From Gordonia insulae (GTDB lineage: Bacteria > Actinomycetota > Actinomycetes > Mycobacteriales > Mycobacteriaceae): a DNA stretch of 64,000 nt. A model generated the notes under the pieces. That model saw only the letters and a program-made list of their open reading frames with translations. It was not told the DNA's origin and did not search any database. Location: NCBI RefSeq assembly GCF_003855095.1, contig NZ_CP033972.1:930001-994000 (forward strand), given 5' to 3'. The translations under genes were made by a program, and so were the position numbers. Shown piece by piece: positions 32,809 through 40,817 of this stretch; position 1 is the first letter of the stretch; each line of letters begins with the position of its first letter.

Positions 32809-33129
32809 ATGCCACGTCAGTATCCGCCGGAGTTCCGGCAGAAGTCTGTGCGCATGTTGGAGACGGCGTTGGAGGCCGACGCCGAGCTCTCGGAATTCGA
32901 GGCAATCCGTCAAGTTGCGGCCAAGCAGCAGGTGGCCGAGGAAACGCTGCGCCGGTGGCGCCGTAAAGCCCAGATCGACGCCGGGCAGCGGGCCGGCACC
33001 AGCAGCGAGGAGCACGCCGAGATCCGGCGGCTGAAGAAGGAAGTCGCCGAACTGCGGCGGACCAACGAGTTACTCAAGTCGGCGAGCGCGTTTTTCGCCT
33101 CGGAGCTCGACCGGACCACGACGAGATGA
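32809..33129 (+). CDS. IS3-family transposase OrfA
   Basis: A 106-aa N-terminal DNA-binding protein of the element. It has an HTH (FEAIRQVAAKQQVAEETLRR) and a leucine-zipper-like coiled coil, EIRRLKKEVAELRRTNELLK. The stop overlaps the OrfB ATG (ATGA). A T5 stretch at 33091-33095 (TTT TTC in frame) lies upstream of the stop, where a -1 slip would fuse OrfA to OrfB (joined product ...AFFRLGARPDHDEMIAFID...). IS3 elements normally make such a fusion, but the slippery site here is only a candidate. Confidence 0.93.
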   Translation: MPRQYPPEFRQKSVRMLETALEADAELSEFEAIRQVAAKQQVAEETLRRWRRKAQIDAGQRAGTSSEEHAEIRRLKKEVAELRRTNELLKSASAFFASELDRTTTR

Positions 33130-34052
33130 TCGCGTTCATCGACAAGTTTCGCGATCAGTTCGGGGTCGAGTTCATCTGCCGCACCCTGCGCGCGGCAGGC
33201 GTGGTGTTCCTCACCTCGCGAGGATATCGGGCAGCGAAATCCCGCGCCGCGTCGGCACGTTCGATTCGCGATACCGAACTCGTGGCGGTGGTCAAGCAGG
33301 TCCACAGCGACAACTATGCGGTGTACGGGGTCAAGAAGGTGCACGCCGAACTGCGCCGCAAGGGTCATGTGGTCGGCCGTGAGCAGACCCGCCGACTGAT
33401 GCGGTGCGCCGGGGTGCGCGGGGTGCAGCGTTCGAAGAAAGTGTTCACCACCCGCGCGGACCCAGCCGCTGCGGTTCCGGAGGATCGGGTCAAGCGCACT
33501 TTTGTTGCCACACAACCGAATCAGCTGTGGGTCGTGGACATCACCTATGTGCGGACCTGGCAGGGATTCGCCTATGTCGCGTTCGTCACCGACGTCTGTA
33601 CCCGCAAGATCATGGGCTGGCACGTCGCCTCGTCGATGCGGACTGAGGACCTTCCCCTTCCGGCGTTCGATCACGCTGTGTGGCAGGCGAATACCAATCT
33701 ATCCGGGTTGACCCATCATTCCGACCACGGGTCGCAATACCTATCGCTGGCCTATACCGACCGACTGATCGAGTTGGGAATCACACCGTCAGTAGGGACC
33801 GTCGGGGACTCCTACGACAACGCGCTGGCCGAAAGCGTGAACTCGGCCTACAAGACCGAGCTGATCCGCCAGCGTGGTCCCTGGCGCACCGTGGAGCAGG
33901 TCGAGTTGGCCACTCTCGAATACGTGTGGTGGTACAACAACCAACGCCTGCACGAAGCCCTCGGCTACGTTCCCCCAGCCGAGTACGAGGCCACCTTGAC
34001 CGGGGCCTCACACCCCAGCGAGCCAGCCGACCCGGCCCTCGCAACCACATAG
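33126..34052 (+). CDS. IS3-family transposase OrfB (DDE catalytic subunit)
   Basis: A 308-aa integrase-core protein with an HTH_21 region (YAVYGVKKVHAELRRKGHVV) and the rve catalytic domain. DDE residues fit Asp in LWVVDITYVRTW, Asp in LTHHSDHGSQYLS and Glu in SYDNALAESVNSAYK. The C-terminal WWYNNQRLHEALGYVPPAEY is typical of IS3. The stop codon ends at the first base of the right inverted repeat. No truncation. Confidence 0.95.
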   Translation: MIAFIDKFRDQFGVEFICRTLRAAGVVFLTSRGYRAAKSRAASARSIRDTELVAVVKQVHSDNYAVYGVKKVHAELRRKGHVVGREQTRRLMRCAGVRGVQRSKKVFTTRADPAAAVPEDRVKRTFVATQPNQLWVVDITYVRTWQGFAYVAFVTDVCTRKIMGWHVASSMRTEDLPLPAFDHAVWQANTNLSGLTHHSDHGSQYLSLAYTDRLIELGITPSVGTVGDSYDNALAESVNSAYKTELIRQRGPWRTVEQVELATLEYVWWYNNQRLHEALGYVPPAEYEATLTGASHPSEPADPALATT

Positions 34053-34074
34053 GAACTAAACCTGGGGTACTTCA
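34052..34074. repeat. IS3 right terminal inverted repeat
   Basis: 23 bp, perfect inverse of 32763-32785, ending GGGGTACTTCA. It is followed by the GAC target duplicate. Confidence 0.95.
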
Positions 34075-34170
34075 GACCCGTAGATGCTCACCCGCGGCCA
34101 CCGCAGCATCAGCTGCCGACGCGCAGGTGATCGCCGCATCCGCGGCGACAGGATCCGAACAAGAGAACAC

Positions 34171-34575
34171 CAGCACAGGCCTTCACACTCGCGACCGACA
34201 GGGACACCCTCATCAACTGCCCGTCATCACACAGCGCACGCCCACACCACAACCAACTCACCAAACAGCATATTCAGCGGGTCCGACAGACATCGAAACC
34301 CAAACCCCCGGCCCCGGGGGTCGGTCCGCGGTGTCGACGCATTCCGCGTGAACCGAAGACAGTCTCTCACCGGCCACCGACAGAAACGGGGACCCCGGTG
34401 AGTGTGGTCTCGATACGCCCACTCGGCTAGCGCCTCGCGACCTACTCGACCAGCGGGGGAGGCGCCTCGCGACCTACTCGACCAGCGGGGGGCGGCGCCT
34501 CGCGCGCTGCTCGACCACCGGTGGGCGGGCGCCTCGCGAGCCCTTCGAGTCACTCGCGCCGACGGCGCCCGGGCC
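34171..34575. other. 405-bp noncoding region between the HNH gene and the aminotransferase
   Basis: The left part (34171-34400) is comparatively AT-richer and should hold the promoter of the split HNH gene (leftward). The right part (34401-34575) is a GC-rich tandem repeat cluster next to the stop of the aminotransferase. No ORF with family similarity was seen. Confidence 0.6.
34430..34540. repeat. Tandem 32-34-bp intergenic repeats
   Basis: Units start at 34430, 34462, 34495 and (partial) 34529, each beginning GCGCCTCGCG and carrying CTCGACCA. Units 1 and 2 are nearly identical; unit 3 diverges. Dispersed intergenic repeats containing CTACTCGACCAGCGG are common in Gordonia and Rhodococcus genomes as I recall, so this may be a local expansion of such a family. 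Confidence 0.8.
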
Positions 34576-35625
34576 TCAGGCGATCTCCGCGGTCACCCGC
34601 AGTGCCGCGACGATGTAATCGGTTGTGGCACTGTCGGCGACGGTAAGCCGGAAACCGTGCTCGCCGCATTCCTTACCCAGCACTCCCACACAGCGCAGGA
34701 GCCGACCCAGCGCGATGCCGTCGGCTCCCGGCAGGAATACGAAATTGGCGTGGCTCGGTAGGACCGGACAGCCGATCGCGGCGAGCATCGTCGTCAGCCG
34801 TGCACGCTCCGCACGCATCGCCCGCACACGATGGCGCAACTCGTCCTGCGCGGCAAGTGAGATCGGTACCGCGCATTCCGCGGCTGTACCGACCGCGAAC
34901 GGCATCTCGTGGCGTCGCGGCCCGGCGAGGGTGTCGGCTCGACCGATCGCATACCCGACGCGCAGACTCGCGAGTCCGTACGCCTTGGAGAATGTCCGCA
35001 ACAGAACAAGATCCGGGAAGTCGGCGAGTAGACCGGCGCCGTCCGGCGCGTCGTCGCAGAACTCGACGTAGGCCTGATCCAGAATCACGCGCAGGCCTGG
35101 CCGCAGCGATCGCAGGAATCTGCGCAATTCCGCCTCGACCACGACGGCTCCGGTCGGGTTGTGCGGTGAACACACGATGACCGCGGCGGTGGACGGCCCG
35201 ATCTCGGCGGCGAGGGCCGTGAGGTCAGGCCGGCCGTCGTCGGTCAGCGGTGTCGTGTCCAGGCCGGCGCCGACCATTCCGGCAAGTAGCTGGAAGCCGT
35301 CGAATGTCGGTGCGGGGGTGGCGATTCGCGGGTCCTGGATTCCCGCGGCGCGCGCTCGTGACGCGGCATCGGCCAAGATGGCGAGAGCGACCGCGGTCGC
35401 GCCCGCTCCGACGGTGACGTGATCCCGCGGCAGCCGGTGGTGATCCGCGATCGCCGCACGCAGGCGATCGGGGAGGAACTCCGGGTAGCGGTTGGTCCGA
35501 CCTGTTTGCGCCCGAAGAGCATCGACCACTGCGGTCAGCGGTGGGTAGGCGGACTCGTTCAGGTCACATCGCGCGATGATCGGGGTACGTGTCTCGACAG
35601 CGGGTGCGCGCTGCAGAGTCGTCAC
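34576..35625 (-). CDS. HisC-like class I/II PLP aminotransferase
   Basis: A 349-aa fold-type I aminotransferase of the histidinol-phosphate/aromatic aminotransferase group. It contains DLNESAYPPL (N-terminal substrate loop), VGAGATAVALAIL (phosphate loop), CSPHNPTG (PLP-contacting Asn), VILDQAYVEFCDDAP and the PLP lysine in RTFSKAYGLASLRVGYAIG (about residues 209-227). It is unlinked to his genes. GTG 35625 overlaps the stop of the KAS III-like gene (GTGA), making it the last gene of the iron-box cassette. The likely role is amination of the keto product made by the upstream enzymes; the substrate is unknown. Confidence 0.88.
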   Translation of the reverse strand: MTTLQRAPAVETRTPIIARCDLNESAYPPLTAVVDALRAQTGRTNRYPEFLPDRLRAAIADHHRLPRDHVTVGAGATAVALAILADAASRARAAGIQDPRIATPAPTFDGFQLLAGMVGAGLDTTPLTDDGRPDLTALAAEIGPSTAAVIVCSPHNPTGAVVVEAELRRFLRSLRPGLRVILDQAYVEFCDDAPDGAGLLADFPDLVLLRTFSKAYGLASLRVGYAIGRADTLAGPRRHEMPFAVGTAAECAVPISLAAQDELRHRVRAMRAERARLTTMLAAIGCPVLPSHANFVFLPGADGIALGRLLRCVGVLGKECGEHGFRLTVADSATTDYIVAALRVTAEIA

Positions 35626-36641
35626 GACCGTCCGTTCCACCGGATCGCACCCGCGGCGGCGAAATCGCCCGCATGCGCGAACGCCGACATCATGACCACC
35701 GCACCGGAGTGCACCCGGCCCTCGTCGATCGCGGCATCGAGAGTCATCGGTATCCCGACGGCGAAGAGGTTGCCACACTCGTCGAACGTGTCGGGATGCC
35801 GCTCCTCGGGCAGCTCGAGGGCATCGCGCCAGTTGCGCAGGAAGATCCGATTCGGCTGGTTGGTGATGAACAGGTCCAGATCGGCCGGTCGCACACCGAT
35901 CTGGTGCGCTACGTCGAGCGCCACCTCGGGCACCATTCTGTTGCCACGGGCCAGGACTTTCGCGATCTTCGCCTCGGTGAAGCCGACATGGATCTGTCCC
36001 GGCCCTGCCTCCCAGTACTTGCGCTCGGGTTGCGCCACGGCGGTCATGTCGGCGGAGTACTCGCCGAACGACCGGGACACGGTCCCGAGGACGGGGTTGC
36101 CGTCGTCGCCGAGTGTCAGTGTCGCCACCGCCGCACCGTCGCCGGGAATGGCCGCCTGCGCCTTCCCGCGCACCTGCTCCTGGGTGAAGATCTGGCCGGC
36201 GCTGTTCTGCGCGAGGCCCAACAGCGCCTTGCGGCCGCCGCCCGCCTGTAGCAGCGCACCCGCGATCTCGATCATGTGGACGAACGCGGCACAGCCGCCG
36301 TTGTGAACGTCGAGCACGGTGGTCGGACGCAGGCCGAGGCGATGCGCGACCTCTCCGACGCACCCGCGCACCGGAACCTCCGGAAGTTGGCTGTGGGTGA
36401 GCACCACATCGACATCGTCCAGGTAATCATCGCCGTGACGCTCGACGAGAGTCCTTGCAGCCGTGTCGATCATGTCCGCCGACGTCTCGCCGTCGGCGGC
36501 GTGGTGCCGGAACGCCGGGGACCGGAACATCACATTCTGCGACAGCTCGTCACTCTCCGCGAACTGCGTGAAGTGCTCGGCCGGAACACGCTTGGCGGGG
36601 CGATAGGTCGCGATATCGGCAATGGCGACGGACCGGGTCAT
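35622..36641 (-). CDS. KAS III-like thiolase-fold enzyme with altered active site
   Basis: A 339-aa protein of the 3-oxoacyl-ACP synthase III fold. The nucleophilic Cys is in HNGGCAAFVH (Cys117), GDGAAVATL is conserved, and the Asn of the third motif is in DECGNLFAVGIP (Asn291). The position that is His in HQAN of ordinary KAS III is Asn (ITNQPN, Asn261), so the Cys-His-Asn triad reads Cys-Asn-Asn. This suggests acyl transfer or another non-decarboxylative reaction rather than fatty-acid initiation. ATG 36641 overlaps the stop of the SRPBCC gene (ATGA), and its stop overlaps the aminotransferase start. It is far from fab genes. Confidence 0.85.
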   Translation of the reverse strand: MTRSVAIADIATYRPAKRVPAEHFTQFAESDELSQNVMFRSPAFRHHAADGETSADMIDTAARTLVERHGDDYLDDVDVVLTHSQLPEVPVRGCVGEVAHRLGLRPTTVLDVHNGGCAAFVHMIEIAGALLQAGGGRKALLGLAQNSAGQIFTQEQVRGKAQAAIPGDGAAVATLTLGDDGNPVLGTVSRSFGEYSADMTAVAQPERKYWEAGPGQIHVGFTEAKIAKVLARGNRMVPEVALDVAHQIGVRPADLDLFITNQPNRIFLRNWRDALELPEERHPDTFDECGNLFAVGIPMTLDAAIDEGRVHSGAVVMMSAFAHAGDFAAAGAIRWNGRS

Positions 36642-37303
36642 GAGCGCATCCATTCAGGGGTGAGGGGCAAGCCGTTGCGGTGGCGATACTCCGCGATCGC
36701 GGTCAGGTTGTCGAGCTCGATCTGATGACCGGCGGAGAACATGTCCCAGAGATCTCCGACCCATTCGGTTCGGTCGGCGGGAGCGGACTCGGGGTAGGGA
36801 TTGCGGTCGTAGAACGGGTGCCTGCAGTTGGTCCACATCACCACCGAGCCCGGTTTGCCGAGCACGAGTCGGGCATCGACCACCCGCATGAGGTAGATCA
36901 TCCACAGGTGGTCTCCCTGATCTCACGCGCAGTGGTAATCGACCGTCATCGCATCCGGATTGGCGACGGTCCGCGCGTAGATCTTGGTGTCCTCGTTGAG
37001 CATGTCGTGACCGACCCACAGGCCGGGCTCGTCCGCAGCGATGAATCCCCTTGTGCTGTAGGTCCATTCCTCCAACGACCGGGTGTCGGAGAGCCACTCG
37101 TACAATTCTCGCGGTGGCGCATCGACGTATCCCTGCACGGTGCAGTAGTCACCGAAGATCTGGTGATGCGGATAGACCGATCGCACCATGTCGACAACCA
37201 GGTGGGTGTTCGCGGCACGCGGATGTGTCTCCACGCGGATGACGCCGTCGAGGTGGGCGGCGGCCTCGCCGAGATCGGACAGCGCGGGCGGTCCTGCACT
37301 CAT
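36638..37303 (-). pseudogene. SRPBCC-like protein interrupted by an in-frame TGA
   Basis: The frame from ATG 37303 to 36638 is 222 codons with one internal TGA at codon 127 (36923-36925). The first part contains VQGYVDAPPRELYEWLSDTR and EEWTYSTRGFIAADEPGLWV, resembling START/Bet v1-type (SRPBCC) ligand-binding proteins. The second part, after the stop, reads DQGDHLWMIYLMRVVDARLV and MWTNCRHPFYDRNPYPES. The same frame continues on both sides, so this is a base substitution (TGG to TGA is the simplest), not an indel. ATGA overlaps join it to both neighbours. The 3' part could start at ATG 36901. Family assignment is moderate; possible roles are cyclase or hydroxy-product binding in the cassette. 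Confidence 0.72.
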
Positions 37304-39015
37304 GGGGTTCCTCTCGTCAGAAATGGGGCGAACGGCGGCACCTCGTCGGGATCGACGTCGACCACCAGGCAATTGGGTCCGGGCCGGTTGAGCAGTTCGG
37401 CGCAGGCGGCACGGAGCGAATCGGGGTCGTCGGCATGGCGCACCTCGAGGTCACCGAACATGGCGTTGACCCCGGCCGCGATGTCGGTCGGTCTGAACCG
37501 GTTGCTGCCGGGGTACTCGGGGAAATAGAGACTCTCGCGCGTGACGCACATGCCGTGCGCATTGTTGTTCAGCACGATCAGGGTCACCGGCGCGTCGTAC
37601 TCGATCGCGGTGTGCAACTCCATGCCGTGCATGAAGAACGAGCCGTCACCGGCGATCACGACGGAGCGGGGAGCACCATGACGCGCGGTGCCCCGCGTGC
37701 TCGCGCGCGCCGTGCCGATGGCTGCCCCGATCCCGGCGGCGATGGCGTGTCCCATACCGCCCATACCGAGCGCGACGACGAATCTCCCAGCCCCGAACGG
37801 CAAATGGTGGATCGTGGTCGCCCCGGCGTTCCCGGCGTCGGCGAACACACTGGAATCGAGCGGCAGGTGGGCACCGATCAGCTCGACGGCCGTGCGCATG
37901 GGGAGAGCGGCGTCGGTACTGGGGGTGGTGAGGTACTCGATCGGCACCGGCGCCGGATCCCTGCAGCGTTCACCGTGGTGGTCGCGAACGGCTGCGATCA
38001 GGGCACGGACCATGGCTGTGAGATCTGGGGTCGGGATGTGCTCGCCGATGCCCGGAGCGCGGGGCGCATGGGCCCCGAGGTGGATTACGGTGGCGTCGCC
38101 GAGCGCATCGTCGAATCCGCCGCGATCGGTCAGCGACATCCGGCAGCCCAGGACGAGGCAGACCTCCGCGTCGCGTACCGCCCGCAGCGCCGACGGATGA
38201 CCCATGACCCCGGTGACACCCGCGCAGCCCACCCCTCCGACGTCACGTCCGCCCGGCGAGACGACCGACGTCGCGCCCAGGAGTTCGGTCAATTCGCTGA
38301 CGGCCCAGGCCAACCGGAGTCGGGACGCTTCTTCACCGGCCCAGATACACAGCGCGCCGTCAGAGGCCGCGACCCGGACCAGCAGACGGGCGAGATCATC
38401 GATGACCGCCGCGGGCGGATCGTCCGGCCGCTGGGCGCCGCACCGCCCGGACACCGCGCCCGACGGAGTTTCGGCGGGCGCGGCCTGGACGTCCTTGGGT
38501 ATGACCAGAGCGGCCGGACACCCGGCGTGCAGGGACTCGTACGCCATGTCGAATGCGGCGTCGAGGGCCGCGGGTTCCTCGACCACCGCACATGTGCCGA
38601 CCACACCCGACAGGACCCTCGACAGATCGATGGTGTCCGGCGGGGACAGCATGTCCTGGAATCCGCCACGCCCGACACTGGCTCGTCCTGCGCTGCCGAT
38701 CACCGCGAGTACCGGCACCCGGCTGTCGTAGGCCTCGCCCAGGGCGGGTACGACGTTGAGTGCGGCACCCCCAGACGTGGTCAGCACTGCCGACGGCGCC
38801 CCGGTGATCCGCGACAGCCCGTCGGCCATCGCGCCGGCGCCGAACTCGTGCTTCGCGGTGACCGGCGTGACGTCGGGGTGGCGAACAGCGGCTGCCCACA
38901 GGTCCTCGGCGTTGGCGCCGTGGACCCCGAACACGGTCGAGATCTGAAGGGCGAGAAGTCGTTCGACGATCCGGTCGGCGACGAGGTGTCGCGTCCGCGC
39001 TGACTCCGCGTTCAT
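37300..39015 (-). CDS. Thiamine-diphosphate-dependent enzyme (acetolactate synthase-like)
   Basis: A 571-aa three-domain ThDP enzyme. The activating Glu is in PVTAKHEFGAGAMADGLSR (about residues 52-70), LTTSGGAALNVVPALGEAYD follows, and the ThDP/Mg motif runs from VIAGDGSFFMHGMELHTAIE to LIVLNNNAHGM. It resembles acetolactate synthase/benzoylformate decarboxylase types but is not linked to ilvN or ilvC. It is the first gene of the leftward cassette; its stop overlaps the SRPBCC start (ATGA). A strong iron box lies 71-89 bp before ATG 39015, so expression should rise in low iron. The product is probably an acyloin or an aldehyde from a 2-oxo acid (inference). Confidence 0.87.
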   Translation of the reverse strand: MNAESARTRHLVADRIVERLLALQISTVFGVHGANAEDLWAAAVRHPDVTPVTAKHEFGAGAMADGLSRITGAPSAVLTTSGGAALNVVPALGEAYDSRVPVLAVIGSAGRASVGRGGFQDMLSPPDTIDLSRVLSGVVGTCAVVEEPAALDAAFDMAYESLHAGCPAALVIPKDVQAAPAETPSGAVSGRCGAQRPDDPPAAVIDDLARLLVRVAASDGALCIWAGEEASRLRLAWAVSELTELLGATSVVSPGGRDVGGVGCAGVTGVMGHPSALRAVRDAEVCLVLGCRMSLTDRGGFDDALGDATVIHLGAHAPRAPGIGEHIPTPDLTAMVRALIAAVRDHHGERCRDPAPVPIEYLTTPSTDAALPMRTAVELIGAHLPLDSSVFADAGNAGATTIHHLPFGAGRFVVALGMGGMGHAIAAGIGAAIGTARASTRGTARHGAPRSVVIAGDGSFFMHGMELHTAIEYDAPVTLIVLNNNAHGMCVTRESLYFPEYPGSNRFRPTDIAAGVNAMFGDLEVRHADDPDSLRAACAELLNRPGPNCLVVDVDPDEVPPFAPFLTRGTP

Positions 39016-39085
39016 ATGGCCCCTGCGCTCCCACCCGACCGACGATCACGCGAACGCGAGTGGCCTCCGGCCCCGCATCGCGAAG

Positions 39086-39104
39086 TTAGCTTAGCGTAAG
39101 CTAA
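39086..39104. promoter_or_regulatory. DtxR/IdeR-type iron box upstream of the ThDP-enzyme operon
   Basis: TTAGCTTAGCGTAAGCTAA is a 19-bp palindrome with perfect 8-bp arms. It closely fits the DtxR/IdeR consensus TTAGGTTAGSCTAACCTAA (differences at the inner G/C positions). It contains TANNNT hexamers that could be the -10 element for the leftward operon, so an iron-loaded repressor would block the promoter. Confidence 0.8.
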
Positions 39105-39161
39105 TACTCGCGGATACCCGGAGGCGGTGTGCCGATCGGCGGGGGTGCGGCGCCTGACCGG

Positions 39162-40712
39162 TCAGCCGACGGCTTCGGGCCAATACCTCTTGCGGAGCTC
39201 GCCTTTCACCAGTTTTCCGGTCGGGGTGCGGGGCAGGTCGTCGACGAAATCGATCGACCGGGGCACCTTGTAGCCGGCGATCGAGTCCTTCGTGAACGCG
39301 ATCAACTCGTCCGCCAGCTCCTGCGACGCCGCGAATGCGGGGTCGAGTTGGACGCAGCCCTTGACGACCTCACCGAGATCGTCGTCGGGGATGCCGATCA
39401 CGGCGACGTCGTAGACGGCCGGGTGGTTGATGAGGACGTTCTCCGCCTCCTGCGGATAGATGTTCACCCCACCGGAGATGATCATGAACGCCTTGCGATC
39501 GGTCAGATAGAGGTAGCCCTCTGCATCGACGTAGCCAACATCGCCTGTGGTCGACCAGTTCTCGTGCTTCGGATGCTGCGCCTTGCGCGTCTTCTGGGGA
39601 TCGTTGTGGTACTCGAACGCGACCTCCTCGCGTTCGAAATAAACCAGACCGACCTCGCCGATCGGCATCTCGGCACCGTCCTCGTCGCAGATGTGTACGA
39701 CGCCGAGCAGCGGTTTACCCACCGATCCGGGATGCTCGAGAGCTTCGGCCGGGCCGATGAACGTCGCGCCGGCAGCCTCGGTGGAGGCGTAGTACTCGTG
39801 GATCACCGGGCCCCACCAGTCGATCATCGCCCGTTTGACCTCCACCGGGCAGGGCGCGGCGGCGTGGACGGCGACCTTCATGCTGCTGACGTCGTACTTC
39901 CCGCGGACCTCCACCGGCAGCTTCAGCATCCGGATGAACATCGTCGGGACCCACTGGCTGTGCGTGGTCCGATGGGCGTCGATCGTCGCCAGGGCCGTCT
40001 CGGGATCGAACCGGTCGAGGAAGACGACGGTCCCGCCCACCGAGTTCGTGACGCCGCAATAGCGTAGTGGCGCGGCGTGATACAGCGGTGCCGGGGACAG
40101 GTAGACGGTGTCGGCGTCGAACCCGTACATCGGGGCGAAGATCGCCGTGTAGGCGTCCGGGATCTGGTCTACCTGACCGTCGGGCAACGGGGTCTTGATG
40201 CCCTTGGGGCGGCCCGTGGTGCCTGACGAGTAGAGCATGTCGGTGCCCCGGGGCTGATCGGTGCGTGGCGCGTCCGACGCGGCCGCGAGTACGTCCTCGT
40301 ACGCATCGAACCCCGGGATCTCGCCACCCCAGGCGATGCGGCGTCCGGCCCGGTCCAGGTCCGGGATGGTCGCGCTGTCGGCGACCGTCTCGGCCACGCT
40401 CGCGCCGGCGAACAGCACCTGCGCATTGCAGTCGGTGAGGATGTAGGCGGTCTCCGCTGCGGTCAGGTGATGGTTGATCGCCGTGACGTACAGACCGCTG
40501 CGCAGCGCGGCCCAGTAGACCTCGAACATGTGCAGGTCGTTGGGCGACACCATCGCGATGGCGTCGCCGGGCCGGAGTCCCAGCTCATCGAGGTAGTTGG
40601 CGAGGCGCGTCGAGTTCTCGTCGAGTTGCCGATAGGTCAGCTGTTCGCCCGTGGCCGCACGGATGACGGCGGGCTTGTCCGGGGTGGACGCGGCAAAGAC
40701 TCCAGGGAACAA
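39162..40712 (-). CDS. Acyl-CoA synthetase / AMP-dependent ligase (FadD-type)
   Basis: A 516-aa ANL-superfamily ligase that activates a carboxylic acid via an acyl-AMP. It shows DMLYSSGTTGRPKGIKTPL (P-loop, about residues 160-178), HEYYASTEAAG, TGDVGYVDAEGYLYLTDRK, IISGGVNIYPQEAE and the C-terminal lysine motif PRTPTGKLVKGEL. There is no in-frame ATG near the N-terminus. TTG 40712 has AGAGGAG 6 nt upstream and begins MFPGVFAASTPDKPAV, the usual family start; GTG 40760 would add 16 residues. It is downstream of the first GMC oxidase on the same strand. The substrate is unknown; a steroid side chain or fatty acid is possible given the neighbours. Confidence 0.88.
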   Translation of the reverse strand: MFPGVFAASTPDKPAVIRAATGEQLTYRQLDENSTRLANYLDELGLRPGDAIAMVSPNDLHMFEVYWAALRSGLYVTAINHHLTAAETAYILTDCNAQVLFAGASVAETVADSATIPDLDRAGRRIAWGGEIPGFDAYEDVLAAASDAPRTDQPRGTDMLYSSGTTGRPKGIKTPLPDGQVDQIPDAYTAIFAPMYGFDADTVYLSPAPLYHAAPLRYCGVTNSVGGTVVFLDRFDPETALATIDAHRTTHSQWVPTMFIRMLKLPVEVRGKYDVSSMKVAVHAAAPCPVEVKRAMIDWWGPVIHEYYASTEAAGATFIGPAEALEHPGSVGKPLLGVVHICDEDGAEMPIGEVGLVYFEREEVAFEYHNDPQKTRKAQHPKHENWSTTGDVGYVDAEGYLYLTDRKAFMIISGGVNIYPQEAENVLINHPAVYDVAVIGIPDDDLGEVVKGCVQLDPAFAASQELADELIAFTKDSIAGYKVPRSIDFVDDLPRTPTGKLVKGELRKRYWPEAVG

Positions 40713-40817
40713 GTGGTACTCCTCTGACGAAGGGATGGTGACGCTGCCCTGATCGCACACCGAGCGTTCGATCGGGGGTGTTGCGCATCACAGTACCGGA
40801 GTCGTGCGGCATTGCGT

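Larger units (their letters stand above)
32763..34074 (+). mobile_element. Complete IS3-family insertion sequence, 1312 bp
   Basis: The element is bounded by perfect 23-bp inverted repeats starting TGAAGTACCCCAGGTT at both outer ends. A 3-bp target duplication GAC flanks it (32760-32762 and 34075-34077), the normal size for IS3. Both transposase frames are open and the ends are identical, so it looks recent and potentially active. It sits in the DUF222/HNH gene. Confidence 0.96.
30879..34170 (-). pseudogene. DUF222/HNH endonuclease-like gene split by IS3 element
   Basis: Two parts of one gene flank the insertion. The 5' part (GTG 34170 down to 34075) reads VFSCSDPVAADAAIT and on to AAVAAGEHLRV. 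The 3' part resumes at 32762 with SRQHEARALLAAYRLGQS and runs to 30879. Removing the element plus one 3-bp duplication leaves 1977 bp, an open frame of 658 codons. The DUF222 domain is followed by a Pro-rich repeat region and a C-terminal HNH nuclease: CRYPWCSSPSHDCELDHL, then NLAPICTPDHHRKH. DUF222/HNH proteins are numerous in Gordonia and mycobacteria and often linked to mobile DNA; their targets are unknown. It is inactivated unless a 3' fragment from TTG 32717 is translated. Confidence 0.88.

Noticed and set aside
34430..34540. CRISPR array
   Set aside because: Repeat units are directly tandem without unique spacers, and no cas genes are present.
36923..36925. TGA as a selenocysteine codon
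   Set aside because: No SECIS-like hairpin was recognised after it, the family is not known as a selenoprotein, and no sel genes are in the window. A Trp-to-stop change is simpler.
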